NCBI GenBank assembly: GCA_964626015.1
Contig: CAZVCC010000093.1
Coordinates: 1-7,053, forward strand
Direction: 5' to 3'
Length of the DNA: 7,053 nt
Source of the DNA: CAIKZJ01 sp964626015
GTDB lineage: Bacteria; Bacteroidota; Ignavibacteria; Tepidaquicellales; Tepidaquicellaceae
Below, piece by piece: positions 1 to 6,057 of this stretch. Position 1 is the stretch's first letter; the number at the start of each line of letters is the position of its first letter. The translations under genes were made by a program, and so were the position numbers. The notes below the pieces were generated by a model that saw only the letters and a program-made list of their open reading frames with translations, did no database searches and had not been told where the DNA came from.

Positions 1-2014
1 TAATTACATTGACGAACGGAGGGTTGGTGCTTATAGAAAGACTGTCCTTCGGAGCTATTAAAGCCTTATATTCCGTTAATGTCTGCAAGTTGTTAGTGCT
101 GTCTGAATAAATTAACCTGTCTATTCCGGGTGTTCCCGCATAAAAACAGTTGTTATTTGAAATATTAATATTATTAAATATTCCCGATCCCCCTCTTCTG
201 AATACTACCGTTTTACCCGAACCGTTTGGCTTAGAAAGATTAACGAATATATTATTCCTCATATCAAGCGCGGATGTTGTCGCAGTCGAAGAGTATGCGT
301 GATATATACATGAAGTTCCGTAATTTCCACCGACCGATGCTGTATCATTTAAATAAATTGAATTATAGTATACCCCTATCGCTGAATTCACAGTACTTGA
401 TGTGATACTAATTCCCCTTATAGCGTCAACATTACTTACCGCTGATAATCTTAAATCACTGATTATATTATTATAAATATAATTTGTCACACCTCCCTGA
501 ACAGATATACCATATACAGATTGAACTGTTCCGGATAAATCATGTATCTTATTTCCGTAAATATTGCTTAATACACCGCCACTTACTTTTATTCCGACTA
601 TACTTTCACCGAGCGAATTACAATTGATACCTGTAATTATATTATTATATAAATTGACTGAACCATTACTAATACTAATTCCCTCTATCTTTGCAGTACC
701 TGTAGTGGTACTAAAATTTGAGATGCTGTTATTATATGCGTTTACAACACCTGCGCTAAAAGCAATTCCATAATAGGTTCCGCTGCTTGTATTAACAGTA
801 TTGTTGGAAATGATATTATTATACACATTTGCAGTATCTATCGAACCTGGAGCAATTAATGTAGAAGTACCATTATTAATTGTATTGTTGTTAATTAAGT
901 TAGAGTAAATATTAAGAGTAACGGAGCCTACACCGTTGCTTATTGCACTAAATCCTCCCGAATTACCAACAACACAATTCTCAATTATATTATTATGTAT
1001 ATTAATGGTACTGTTTGCATCTCCGGAATTATTTCCGATTGCGTAAGCTAACCTCGTCCCTGAAGTTGTTATATTTAGTATATTGTAACTGTACGTTGTA
1101 TTTGCGGCTTTTGTATAACTTGAAAAAATAGAATAGAACCAGCACAAACTCGGCACCCCGCCTCCCGCAGTATTATTTAGACTATTATATGAGGCATTAA
1201 AATTATTGCAGTATGCAGAATAAATACCAAATGTTGAACCTCCTGTACCCGACCACGAAAAATTCTGTATTGCGTTCCCCGCTCCCGGTATTCCGATTTT
1301 TATATTTTGATCGTAATAATCGTATGGAGCGGTTGTATGATTATATCCTGATACGTAAACTCCATGATTGACGTTTATTATTGAATCGCTGCACACAACA
1401 ATATTTTCATTTCTTCCTGTATAATTCGATACGGCAACACCGGCATTCGACCCTAAGGTTATAGGTCCGTTTGAAATATATATACCTATATTAATATTTG
1501 CAGCAGTACTTTTAATTAGTGTTATAGAACAATTTCGAATCGTGTCGTTCTGGCATCCATCTGTTCCACTTGGTTTAAACGTATAGTATCCATATTCTAT
1601 CGTTGATTGCATTGCTTGAACATCAATACCGTTAAAAACAATATAATCAGTTCCGTAAAATTGAATGATACCATCACCGTCACCCCCAATCGATGTTGTT
1701 GTTTTAGTCCCGGCATCTGTTCGGGTTATTTTAGGGTTTGTACCGGTTCCGCTTTTTTGAAATATTATAGGCGATGTTGAAGTTCCTGTTGCAGTGATGG
1801 TTAGTTGAGCGCTTGTACTCTCTGTGTATCCGGCTGTTACATTAAATGTTACACCACCGACCCCCACACCATTTGTGTTCAGAGCGCTTATTGCAGCCGC
1901 TATTGTTGCATAATCTCCGGGAATGGTTTTTGCTCCGGCTATTGGTTGTGATTTTACATTTTGGCTGCAAATCAAAATGAGAATTGAAATAGTAGTGATT
2001 AAAAAATTTTTCAT
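1..2014 (-). CDS. Secreted right-handed beta-helix repeat protein (3' end outside window)
   Basis: The frame stays open from an ATG at 2014 to the left edge, giving about 671 residues with no stop, so the C-terminus is missing. Residues 1-23 form a signal peptide: MKNF, a hydrophobic stretch ITTISILILI, then a likely signal peptidase I cut near VKS/Q. Residues ~28-90 (GDYATIAAAISALN, GGVTFNV, IIFQKSG) resemble the N-terminal domain common in large secreted Bacteroidota and Ignavibacteria proteins. From ~330 to ~590 a Y-N-N-x-I type repeat recurs about every 28-38 residues (IHNNII, VYNNII, AYNNSI, LYNNII, IYGNKI, IYNNII, VYYNSI, MRNNIF), which fits PbH1 coils with an Asn ladder. No catalytic motif was recognised. 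Such proteins often end in a type IX sorting domain, but that part is not visible. The ATG is preceded in frame by TAA four codons upstream and has no Shine-Dalgarno site. A surface or adhesive role is inference. Confidence 0.85.
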   Translation of the reverse strand, partial: MKNFLITTISILILICSQNVKSQPIAGAKTIPGDYATIAAAISALNTNGVGVGGVTFNVTAGYTESTSAQLTITATGTSTSPIIFQKSGTGTNPKITRTDAGTKTTTSIGGDGDGIIQFYGTDYIVFNGIDVQAMQSTIEYGYYTFKPSGTDGCQNDTIRNCSITLIKSTAANINIGIYISNGPITLGSNAGVAVSNYTGRNENIVVCSDSIINVNHGVYVSGYNHTTAPYDYYDQNIKIGIPGAGNAIQNFSWSGTGGSTFGIYSAYCNNFNASYNSLNNTAGGGVPSLCWFYSIFSSYTKAANTTYSYNILNITTSGTRLAYAIGNNSGDANSTINIHNNIIENCVVGNSGGFSAISNGVGSVTLNIYSNLINNNTINNGTSTLIAPGSIDTANVYNNIISNNTVNTSSGTYYGIAFSAGVVNAYNNSISNFSTTTGTAKIEGISISNGSVNLYNNIITGINCNSLGESIVGIKVSGGVLSNIYGNKIHDLSGTVQSVYGISVQGGVTNYIYNNIISDLRLSAVSNVDAIRGISITSSTVNSAIGVYYNSIYLNDTASVGGNYGTSCIYHAYSSTATTSALDMRNNIFVNLSKPNGSGKTVVFRRGGSGIFNNINISNNNCFYAGTPGIDRLIYSDSTNNLQTLTEYKALIAPKDSLSISTNPPFVNVI

Positions 2015-2142
2015 TTCAGTATTTTAGATTAATAAATGACGTGCTTATATTTATTATGCGTTTATATTCAATAAAATTATTATCATCCATATTTTTAATT
2101 CTTACAGAGAGGTAATTATTAACATGTGATTTTTTCTATGGC

Positions 2143-2177
2143 ATATATTATTACCCCGTATATGGGTAATAATATAT
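2143..2177. promoter_or_regulatory. Perfect 14 bp inverted repeat, candidate operator
   Basis: ATATATTATTACCC (2143-2156) and GGGTAATAATATAT (2164-2177) are exact reverse complements separated by 7 bp. The dyad covers the predicted -10 box and start site, from about -14 to +22. A dimeric repressor bound there would block the promoter, so an operator is the favoured reading. The predicted transcript would contain only one arm, and no T run follows, which argues against a leader hairpin or an intrinsic terminator. The binding protein is unknown; the neighbouring TrmB-like regulator is one candidate. Confidence 0.55.
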
Positions 2178-2199
2178 TATGAATATATTGTATTGTCAA
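2171..2199 (-). promoter_or_regulatory. Predicted sigma70-like promoter of the beta-helix gene
   Basis: Read on the minus strand, a perfect -35 box TTGACA (2199 to 2194) is followed by a 17 bp spacer and a -10 box TATATT (2176 to 2171, five of six matches to TATAAT). Transcription would start near 2164 and leave a leader of about 150 nt before the ATG at 2014. The AT-rich background makes -10-like boxes common, but the perfect -35 with optimal spacing is less likely by chance. No Bacteroidota-type TAnnTTTG box was seen between here and the gene. Confidence 0.5.
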
Positions 2200-2223
2200 T
2201 GTAATTTGAACAGTATTACTTAT

Positions 2224-2232
2224 GGGGGGGGG
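2224..2232. repeat. Homopolymer run of nine G
   Basis: Nine consecutive G occur in otherwise very AT-rich DNA, inside the second TATGGG-TAA copy where the other copies have only three G. The run lies about 25 bp upstream of the predicted -35 box. Tracts of this length can change length by slipped-strand mispairing and can tune promoter activity in other bacteria. They are also a common place for sequencing length errors. The tract itself is certain in the given sequence; the function is inference. Confidence 0.6.
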
Positions 2233-2491
2233 TAATAATAATTATTACTCTATCTATGGGTAACAGATATTATTATCATTTCTTGTTCAATAAGAAGCCG
2301 TGTGAAGCAGTGATTAAATGATTTTATTATTATAACCTAACCGTATAGAAATGGTTAAGTTTTATTTGGTGAATTGCCAGATAGGCTTAAAGTGATACGA
2401 AAAAAGATGGAAATATTCTTTTTGTATGAATTTAATTAGCATTTATTAGCTACACTTGATATAAATGCATTATTATTTATAAACATATTTG

Positions 2492-3322
2492 TTATTTAAA
2501 TGGAAGTGATTTTTCCCATAACCAGTTAAATAACATCTTGCATGTTAATGCAAGTTCATGATGCTCCACAAATATCATAGTAATATTATTGGATTCACCA
2601 TATTTTTGAAGTAAAGGAAAAATAACAGTCCTTTCGTCACACACAACCATTTTTATCGGAAGGGATGGTATTAATCTTGCTTGCTGACCGAGTTTCACCT
2701 GATGCCTTAAGTATTTTTGAAGCCATACTATCTCCATAAGCTCTTTCTCCTCATAAATATTCCTGCAAATTACTCCTCTTTTTATCAACTTTGCTTCTTC
2801 TTTTTCTTGTTCTGATAAGCGTTTAGAGGTATCACAAACGTATGGACCCTTGTTAAACGTTAAAAAATCATACTTTGTTTTTTTAATTGCCTGAACATAC
2901 TTATTTTGTATTTGAACTTTATCTCTAAACACTTCAACAAAATCAAGAGGACCGACAATATCTTTGTTCTGTTGATAAATTGGTGTATATGTACTAATAA
3001 GACTTTCTAACGCGTCAATTTTTTTCTCTATCTCAGTCTGATACTCATTTTTAAATTCATTGAGCACGGTTCTGAATGCCGTCTTAGGCTCTACTGCTCC
3101 ATAATACTTTTCTCTCCCCGAACCCCACTGAGTAACAATTCCTCTTGCTACCATTTTTTGCAATACCTCATACATTTTTGTACGGGGAATATCTACAGAA
3201 TCCTGAAGTTCTAATGTTGTAAATCCTTTTCTGGTCAGAAGTCTAATATAAACCTTTGCTTCCCTTTCGGTAAGCCCTAAGTTTATAAACATTTGTATTT
3301 GCTTTCTGTTGTCGCGTACCAT
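2492..3322 (-). CDS. TrmB-family winged-helix transcriptional regulator
   Basis: The 276-residue product is complete. Residues ~8-75 form a TrmB-type winged helix: LGLTEREAKVYIRLL, then DIPRTKMYEVLQKMVARG as the likely recognition helix region, then a wing near GSGREKYYGA. Residues ~83-115 are charged and heptad-like (FKNEYQTEIEKKIDALESLI), probably a dimerising coiled coil. Residues ~125-275 match the phospholipase-D-like effector region of this family, including the pattern ARLIPSLPIKMVVCDERTVIFPL and the closing FNWLWEKS. The PLD catalytic HKD motif is absent, as expected for a sensor. Archaeal TrmB proteins respond to sugars; the ligand here is unknown and no sugar genes adjoin it. The ATG at 3322 follows an in-frame TAG two codons upstream and has an AAGGA site. 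It stands alone between two long gaps, so it is probably its own transcription unit. Confidence 0.85.
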   Translation of the reverse strand: MVRDNRKQIQMFINLGLTEREAKVYIRLLTRKGFTTLELQDSVDIPRTKMYEVLQKMVARGIVTQWGSGREKYYGAVEPKTAFRTVLNEFKNEYQTEIEKKIDALESLISTYTPIYQQNKDIVGPLDFVEVFRDKVQIQNKYVQAIKKTKYDFLTFNKGPYVCDTSKRLSEQEKEEAKLIKRGVICRNIYEEKELMEIVWLQKYLRHQVKLGQQARLIPSLPIKMVVCDERTVIFPLLQKYGESNNITMIFVEHHELALTCKMLFNWLWEKSLPFK

Positions 3323-3329
3323 ATTCTAA

Positions 3330-3334
3330 TCCTT
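3330..3334 (-). promoter_or_regulatory. Ribosome binding site of the TrmB-like gene
   Basis: The minus strand reads AAGGA seven bases before the ATG at 3322. This supports that start over the next methionine at residue 11, which would cut into the first helix of the winged-helix domain. Confidence 0.6.
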
Positions 3335-3469
3335 AATTTATTTTAAATTAGTTATACATCCTAAAAATAATTTAACTAATAAATATTATTATTAAGTTCA
3401 CGGTCTCGTCGTTAATGTTGTATATCCCTTTTAAATTGGTAGACTTTCTATTTTTATATTTCATTTTTT

Positions 3470-3487
3470 TAACTTATTAAAAAGTTA
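3470..3487. repeat. Short inverted repeat TAACTT/AAGTTA
   Basis: TAACTT (3470-3475) and AAGTTA (3482-3487) are exact reverse complements with a 6 bp gap, about 150 bp upstream of the TrmB-like start. It could be an operator for self-regulation, but six-base A/T-rich arms arise easily by chance here. Confidence 0.25.
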
Positions 3488-3680
3488 GAATAAAAGCAAT
3501 CATATAATTATTGGCGTGCTGAAAATTTATTGATTGAATCTTCGTTCATATTTGATATACAAAATTACTATTTGAAATGTTTCTGAAGAGTCGTTGCACG
3601 ATTAAAAATGGACTAAATTAACTTTTGTTTTTCAAACATTACAGTCGCTTTTTTCATGTTTCTGATTTATCTAATTGAGC

Positions 3681-3727
3681 TGATTGCCATATTACACTGT
3701 TGAGATTCTCCTATATTGTAGCAATCA
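3681..3727. repeat. Inverted repeat TGATTGC/GCAATCA with imperfect inner stem
   Basis: TGATTGC (3681-3687) and GCAATCA (3721-3727) pair exactly across 33 bp. Read on the minus strand, the inner bases can extend the stem to about 16 pairs with two mismatches and a few G-U pairs. It begins 64 bases after the permease stop, so it could fold in the 3' end of the transporter mRNA. No T run follows it, so it is not a standard intrinsic terminator. Confidence 0.3.
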
Positions 3728-3790
3728 CCTCTCATAAATAATTTAATAGTATAAGATAAATAAAGGAATTATTAGATTATGATGAACTCT

Positions 3791-5098
3791 TTAATCGTTG
3801 AATATTTTTCCTCTCCTGAAATTAAAATAGCTGATAATATTTACAACTAAACCGATACCCAGTAACATTCCTAAATATCGCAGTAATTCGAAAAATCCCA
3901 AACCTCGCCAGAGAACTGCAATAAATCCTTCTACCGACCAGTAAGTTATCGTAAACCTGCTGAAGAATTGAATTATCTCCGGCATCATGGAAACTGGGAA
4001 CCATGAACCGCCGACTGCACTCATCGTCAGTATCAGAAGTGTTCCAAGCCCGTTTGCCTGTGCGGAGGTTTTTGTGAATGAAGCTAAAAACATTCCGAAT
4101 GCAGTGCAAGCGATAGAGGATGCTATGATTAAAAGAATCAGGTTATGAAAGTTTGAGAATATATCAATCTTAAATAAAAGTGCACCGCAAAGAAAGAGAA
4201 CCGTAAGCTGTAAAATACCAATTGCCATGTTATAAAGATATTTACTCCAGAGAATCTGTGTGCGGGTTACAGGCGAAGAAAGAAGCCTTATCATAACACC
4301 CGTTTGTTTTTCTTCAAACAAAGAACGTGCAGCAGCAGATAGAGAAAAAAGAAGAAACATCATCGCCCATCCCCCGACGTTCCTCGTTGCCATCGAGTTC
4401 GAAACATTCTTCCCAACAAGCTGATGCTTTTCCATATTAAGCATGTTATCAAAAATATTAAACTCGCTTTTATTAGTGTCGGACTTAGATTTGGTGCTAT
4501 TAATATTTCCAAATATATCCGCCGTATCAACGTTAAAATATTTACTTACAACCTTATTGATTTCAGAATTAAACATTTTACCGCTGTCTTTTCCAAGAAC
4601 ACTTTCGGATTTTTTGTTCAAACTCTGAGTAAAAACTTCGGGAATGCTCTGCATTATCGTCTGTTGCAAAACTCCCTCGATAATCTGGCTTTCCATGTCG
4701 TTCTTCGGGTCATAATAGTATTTGATTTTAAGACTGCCCGATGTATCAGTGAAAGCATCTTCTGGAAGTACAATTGCAGCTGAAAACCTGCCCGAAATCA
4801 CGGCATTCTTTATTGTATTGGAATCATAATTAACTATTTCACCTTTATCATTTTTGAAAGTTTTTATAAGTTTGAATGTTTTTGTTGTGTCAAGCGTGCT
4901 CTCGATTCTTTTTCCAACCGAGCTTGTACTCTGATTAATGAACCCGAGTGCGAGTTTTTCGAAATCTCCTGCTCCTCCGAATACTGAGCCAAACAATGCA
5001 ATCAGGACCATCGGAACTATAAATGTGAGACTGAGAGCGACTTTATCCTTTAAGAAATGTGTGAAGTCTTTCTTTATTAGTTGTATAATAATTCTCAA
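3791..5098 (-). CDS. ABC-2 type exporter permease
   Basis: The 435-residue product has the layout of the ABC2_membrane_3 family, within the usual size for a single permease. A cytoplasmic N-terminus (LIKKDFTHFLKDK) leads into TM1 (~21-41). An extracytoplasmic domain of about 200 residues (~43-240) follows, then five more segments at ~243-261, 288-310, 317-341, 349-371 and 404-426. Between TM2 and TM3 lies the family's conserved loop FEEKQTGVMIRLLSSPVTRTQ, which contacts the ATPase. It probably works as a homodimer with the ATPase encoded just upstream, moving a substrate outward across the inner membrane; drug, lipid or other cargo cannot be told from sequence. The start is TTG at 5098, overlapping the ATPase stop by 4 bp and preceded by GGAGG. 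No ATG lies nearby; the next methionine (residue 30) is inside TM1. Confidence 0.88.
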   Translation of the reverse strand: MRIIIQLIKKDFTHFLKDKVALSLTFIVPMVLIALFGSVFGGAGDFEKLALGFINQSTSSVGKRIESTLDTTKTFKLIKTFKNDKGEIVNYDSNTIKNAVISGRFSAAIVLPEDAFTDTSGSLKIKYYYDPKNDMESQIIEGVLQQTIMQSIPEVFTQSLNKKSESVLGKDSGKMFNSEINKVVSKYFNVDTADIFGNINSTKSKSDTNKSEFNIFDNMLNMEKHQLVGKNVSNSMATRNVGGWAMMFLLFSLSAAARSLFEEKQTGVMIRLLSSPVTRTQILWSKYLYNMAIGILQLTVLFLCGALLFKIDIFSNFHNLILLIIASSIACTAFGMFLASFTKTSAQANGLGTLLILTMSAVGGSWFPVSMMPEIIQFFSRFTITYWSVEGFIAVLWRGLGFFELLRYLGMLLGIGLVVNIISYFNFRRGKIFND

Positions 5099-6012
5099 TC
5101 GCGCAGCCTCCGTCCTGTCAGATGAAGGAACAATTCTTCAAGTGTTGGTTTCTGTAACGTAAGATTTTCAATACCTATTCTGCTTTCTTCAAGGGCTTTT
5201 ATGAACTCAGAAAGCTTCGTTCCTTCGTTTAGTTTAATTTCATATTTATCCGAATTCGAGGCAATGCGTCCGAATCTTTTAAATTCTTCCTTAAATGAAT
5301 CGGGCAGATTATTCTTTGACACATAAATATGCCCTTTAACCGGCAGAAGTTTCAACAGTTCATCAGTTGTACCTAACGCAATTATATTTCCGTTATCTAT
5401 TACAGCAACACGGTTGCATAACCTTTCTGCTTCCTCCATATAATGCGTTGTGTAAACTATCGTAAGCCCTTCTTTATTCAGTTTTTCAAGAAAATCGAAA
5501 ATGGCATTCCTTGATTGAGGATCAACACCTACAGTGGGCTCATCGCACAACAGGACTTTAGGACGATGAAGTAATGCGGTAATCAGATTAAGTCTTCGCT
5601 TCATCCCTCCGGAAAAATTCTTTACTGTATCCTTGCGTCTTTCATACAATCCGACTGCGTTTAGATACTCGCTTATATTTTTCTTAAGAACAGATGAATC
5701 CATGTTATAAAGCGAACCGAAAAACTTTAGATTCTCTTCAGCAGAAAGGTCTCCGTACAAAGCAACAGACTGAGGAACAAAACCAAGCTCGTTTCTAAAT
5801 TTAAGCTCATTGTCACCCACCTCTTCTCCGTTAATATAAACTGAACCCGAATCAGCAGAAAGATAACCTATAAGAATATTCATAAGCGTCGTCTTGCCCG
5901 CACCGTTAGGACCAAGCAGCCCAAAGAATTCACCTTCCTTGATTGCTAGACTTACGTCATTCAGCGCTTTTATAGTTTTGAATGATATCGTAACATTATT
6001 CAAGTTAATCAT
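5095..6012 (-). CDS. ABC transporter ATP-binding protein of an ABC-2 exporter
   Basis: The 305-residue ATPase is complete and carries all nucleotide-binding motifs. These are Walker A GPNGAGKTT (34-42), Q-loop Gln81, signature FSGGMKRR (133-140), Walker B VLLCDEP (153-159) with catalytic Glu158, D-loop GVDP (162-165) and switch His190 in TTHYMEEAE. Residues ~227-305 form the C-terminal extension typical of DrrA/NatA-like exporters, ending in the family pattern PTLEELFLHLTGR. It hydrolyses ATP to drive the permease encoded immediately downstream. The ATG at 6012 is the only workable start, because an in-frame TAA lies five codons upstream. No Shine-Dalgarno site precedes it. The stop overlaps the permease start, and the beta-propeller gene ends 45 bp upstream on the same strand. 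The specific substrate cannot be assigned. Confidence 0.93.
   Translation of the reverse strand: MINLNNVTISFKTIKALNDVSLAIKEGEFFGLLGPNGAGKTTLMNILIGYLSADSGSVYINGEEVGDNELKFRNELGFVPQSVALYGDLSAEENLKFFGSLYNMDSSVLKKNISEYLNAVGLYERRKDTVKNFSGGMKRRLNLITALLHRPKVLLCDEPTVGVDPQSRNAIFDFLEKLNKEGLTIVYTTHYMEEAERLCNRVAVIDNGNIIALGTTDELLKLLPVKGHIYVSKNNLPDSFKEEFKRFGRIASNSDKYEIKLNEGTKLSEFIKALEESRIGIENLTLQKPTLEELFLHLTGRRLRD
5107..5111 (-). promoter_or_regulatory. Ribosome binding site deciding the TTG start of the permease
   Basis: The minus strand reads GGAGG eight bases before the TTG at 5098, inside the last codons of the ATPase gene. It is the strongest Shine-Dalgarno site in the window and supports the rare start codon. 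Together with the TTGA overlap it points to translational coupling of the two subunits. Confidence 0.7.
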
Positions 6013-6057
6013 GTCAGTAAATACTTATTTCATTGACGCAATTCAAGACTAAAAAGC

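Larger units (their letters stand above)
2161..2265. repeat. Three spaced copies of a TATGGG-TAA motif
   Basis: On the plus strand TATGGGTAATAATAT starts at 2161, TAT-G9-TAATAATAA at 2221, and TATGGGTAACAGATA at 2255. The first copy is the right half of the 14 bp dyad. The others lie upstream of the predicted -35, at roughly -57 to -100 relative to the predicted start. The second copy also forms a small dyad, GTAATAA/TTATTAC, at 2232-2238 and 2242-2248. A further related string, GGTAATTATTAA, lies at 2111-2122. Repeats of one motif around a promoter suggest several binding sites for one regulator. Confidence 0.5.
2015..2491. other. AT-rich intergenic region upstream of the beta-helix gene
   Basis: This 477 bp gap separates the stop of the TrmB-like gene from the start of the beta-helix gene, both on the minus strand. 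The half nearest the beta-helix gene carries a promoter, a 14 bp inverted repeat and repeated TATTATTACCC motifs, listed separately. From 2290 to 2491 only very short reading frames and weak repeats are seen. One is an AAAAAGA/TCTTTTT pair at 2402-2408 and 2418-2424. Its stem is almost pure A/T, so it is a poor terminator candidate. No tRNA or other known RNA was recognised. Confidence 0.7.
3323..3790. other. AT-rich intergenic region between transporter and regulator
   Basis: This 468 bp gap has no convincing gene. Frames of 30, 22 and 14 codons exist on the minus strand but none shows a Shine-Dalgarno site or a recognisable product. The gap must hold the end of the transporter transcript and the promoter of the TrmB-like gene, yet no clear terminator or strong promoter box was found. 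A TAATTTTG string (minus strand, 3567 to 3560) fits the Bacteroidota TAnnTTTG -7 box, but no TTG was seen at the matching -33 distance. Two inverted repeats are listed separately. Confidence 0.6.

Noticed and set aside
564..773. Plus-strand open frame of 69 codons inside the beta-helix gene
   Set aside because: It is antisense to a well-supported repeat protein and its low-complexity hydrophobic product mirrors the Asn/Ile-rich repeats.
2009..2014. Lipoprotein signal at the LILIC stretch of the beta-helix protein
   Set aside because: The residue before Cys is Ile rather than Gly, Ala or Ser, so it is not a proper lipobox; a signal peptidase I site fits better.
2402..2424. AAAAAGA/TCTTTTT inverted repeat downstream of the TrmB-like gene as an intrinsic terminator
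   Set aside because: The stem contains a single G-C pair, so it would be too weak to stop transcription; the pairing follows from A and T runs.
2015..2491. CRISPR-like or tandem repeat array in the TATGGG-TAA region
   Set aside because: Copies are few, unequal in spacing (60 and 34 bp) and short, so they fit protein-binding sites rather than an array.
3372..3464. A 30-codon minus-strand frame beginning MKYKNRKS upstream of the TrmB-like gene
   Set aside because: No Shine-Dalgarno site, no recognisable product, and frames of this length are expected by chance.
3560..3567. TAATTTTG on the minus strand as a Bacteroidota-type -7 promoter box
   Set aside because: No TTG lies at the expected -33 distance and it is about 240 bp from the nearest gene start; a single 8-base match is weak in AT-rich DNA.
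4424..4783. Plus-strand open frame of 119 codons inside the permease gene
   Set aside because: It is antisense to the permease's extracytoplasmic domain, with no start signals or recognisable product.
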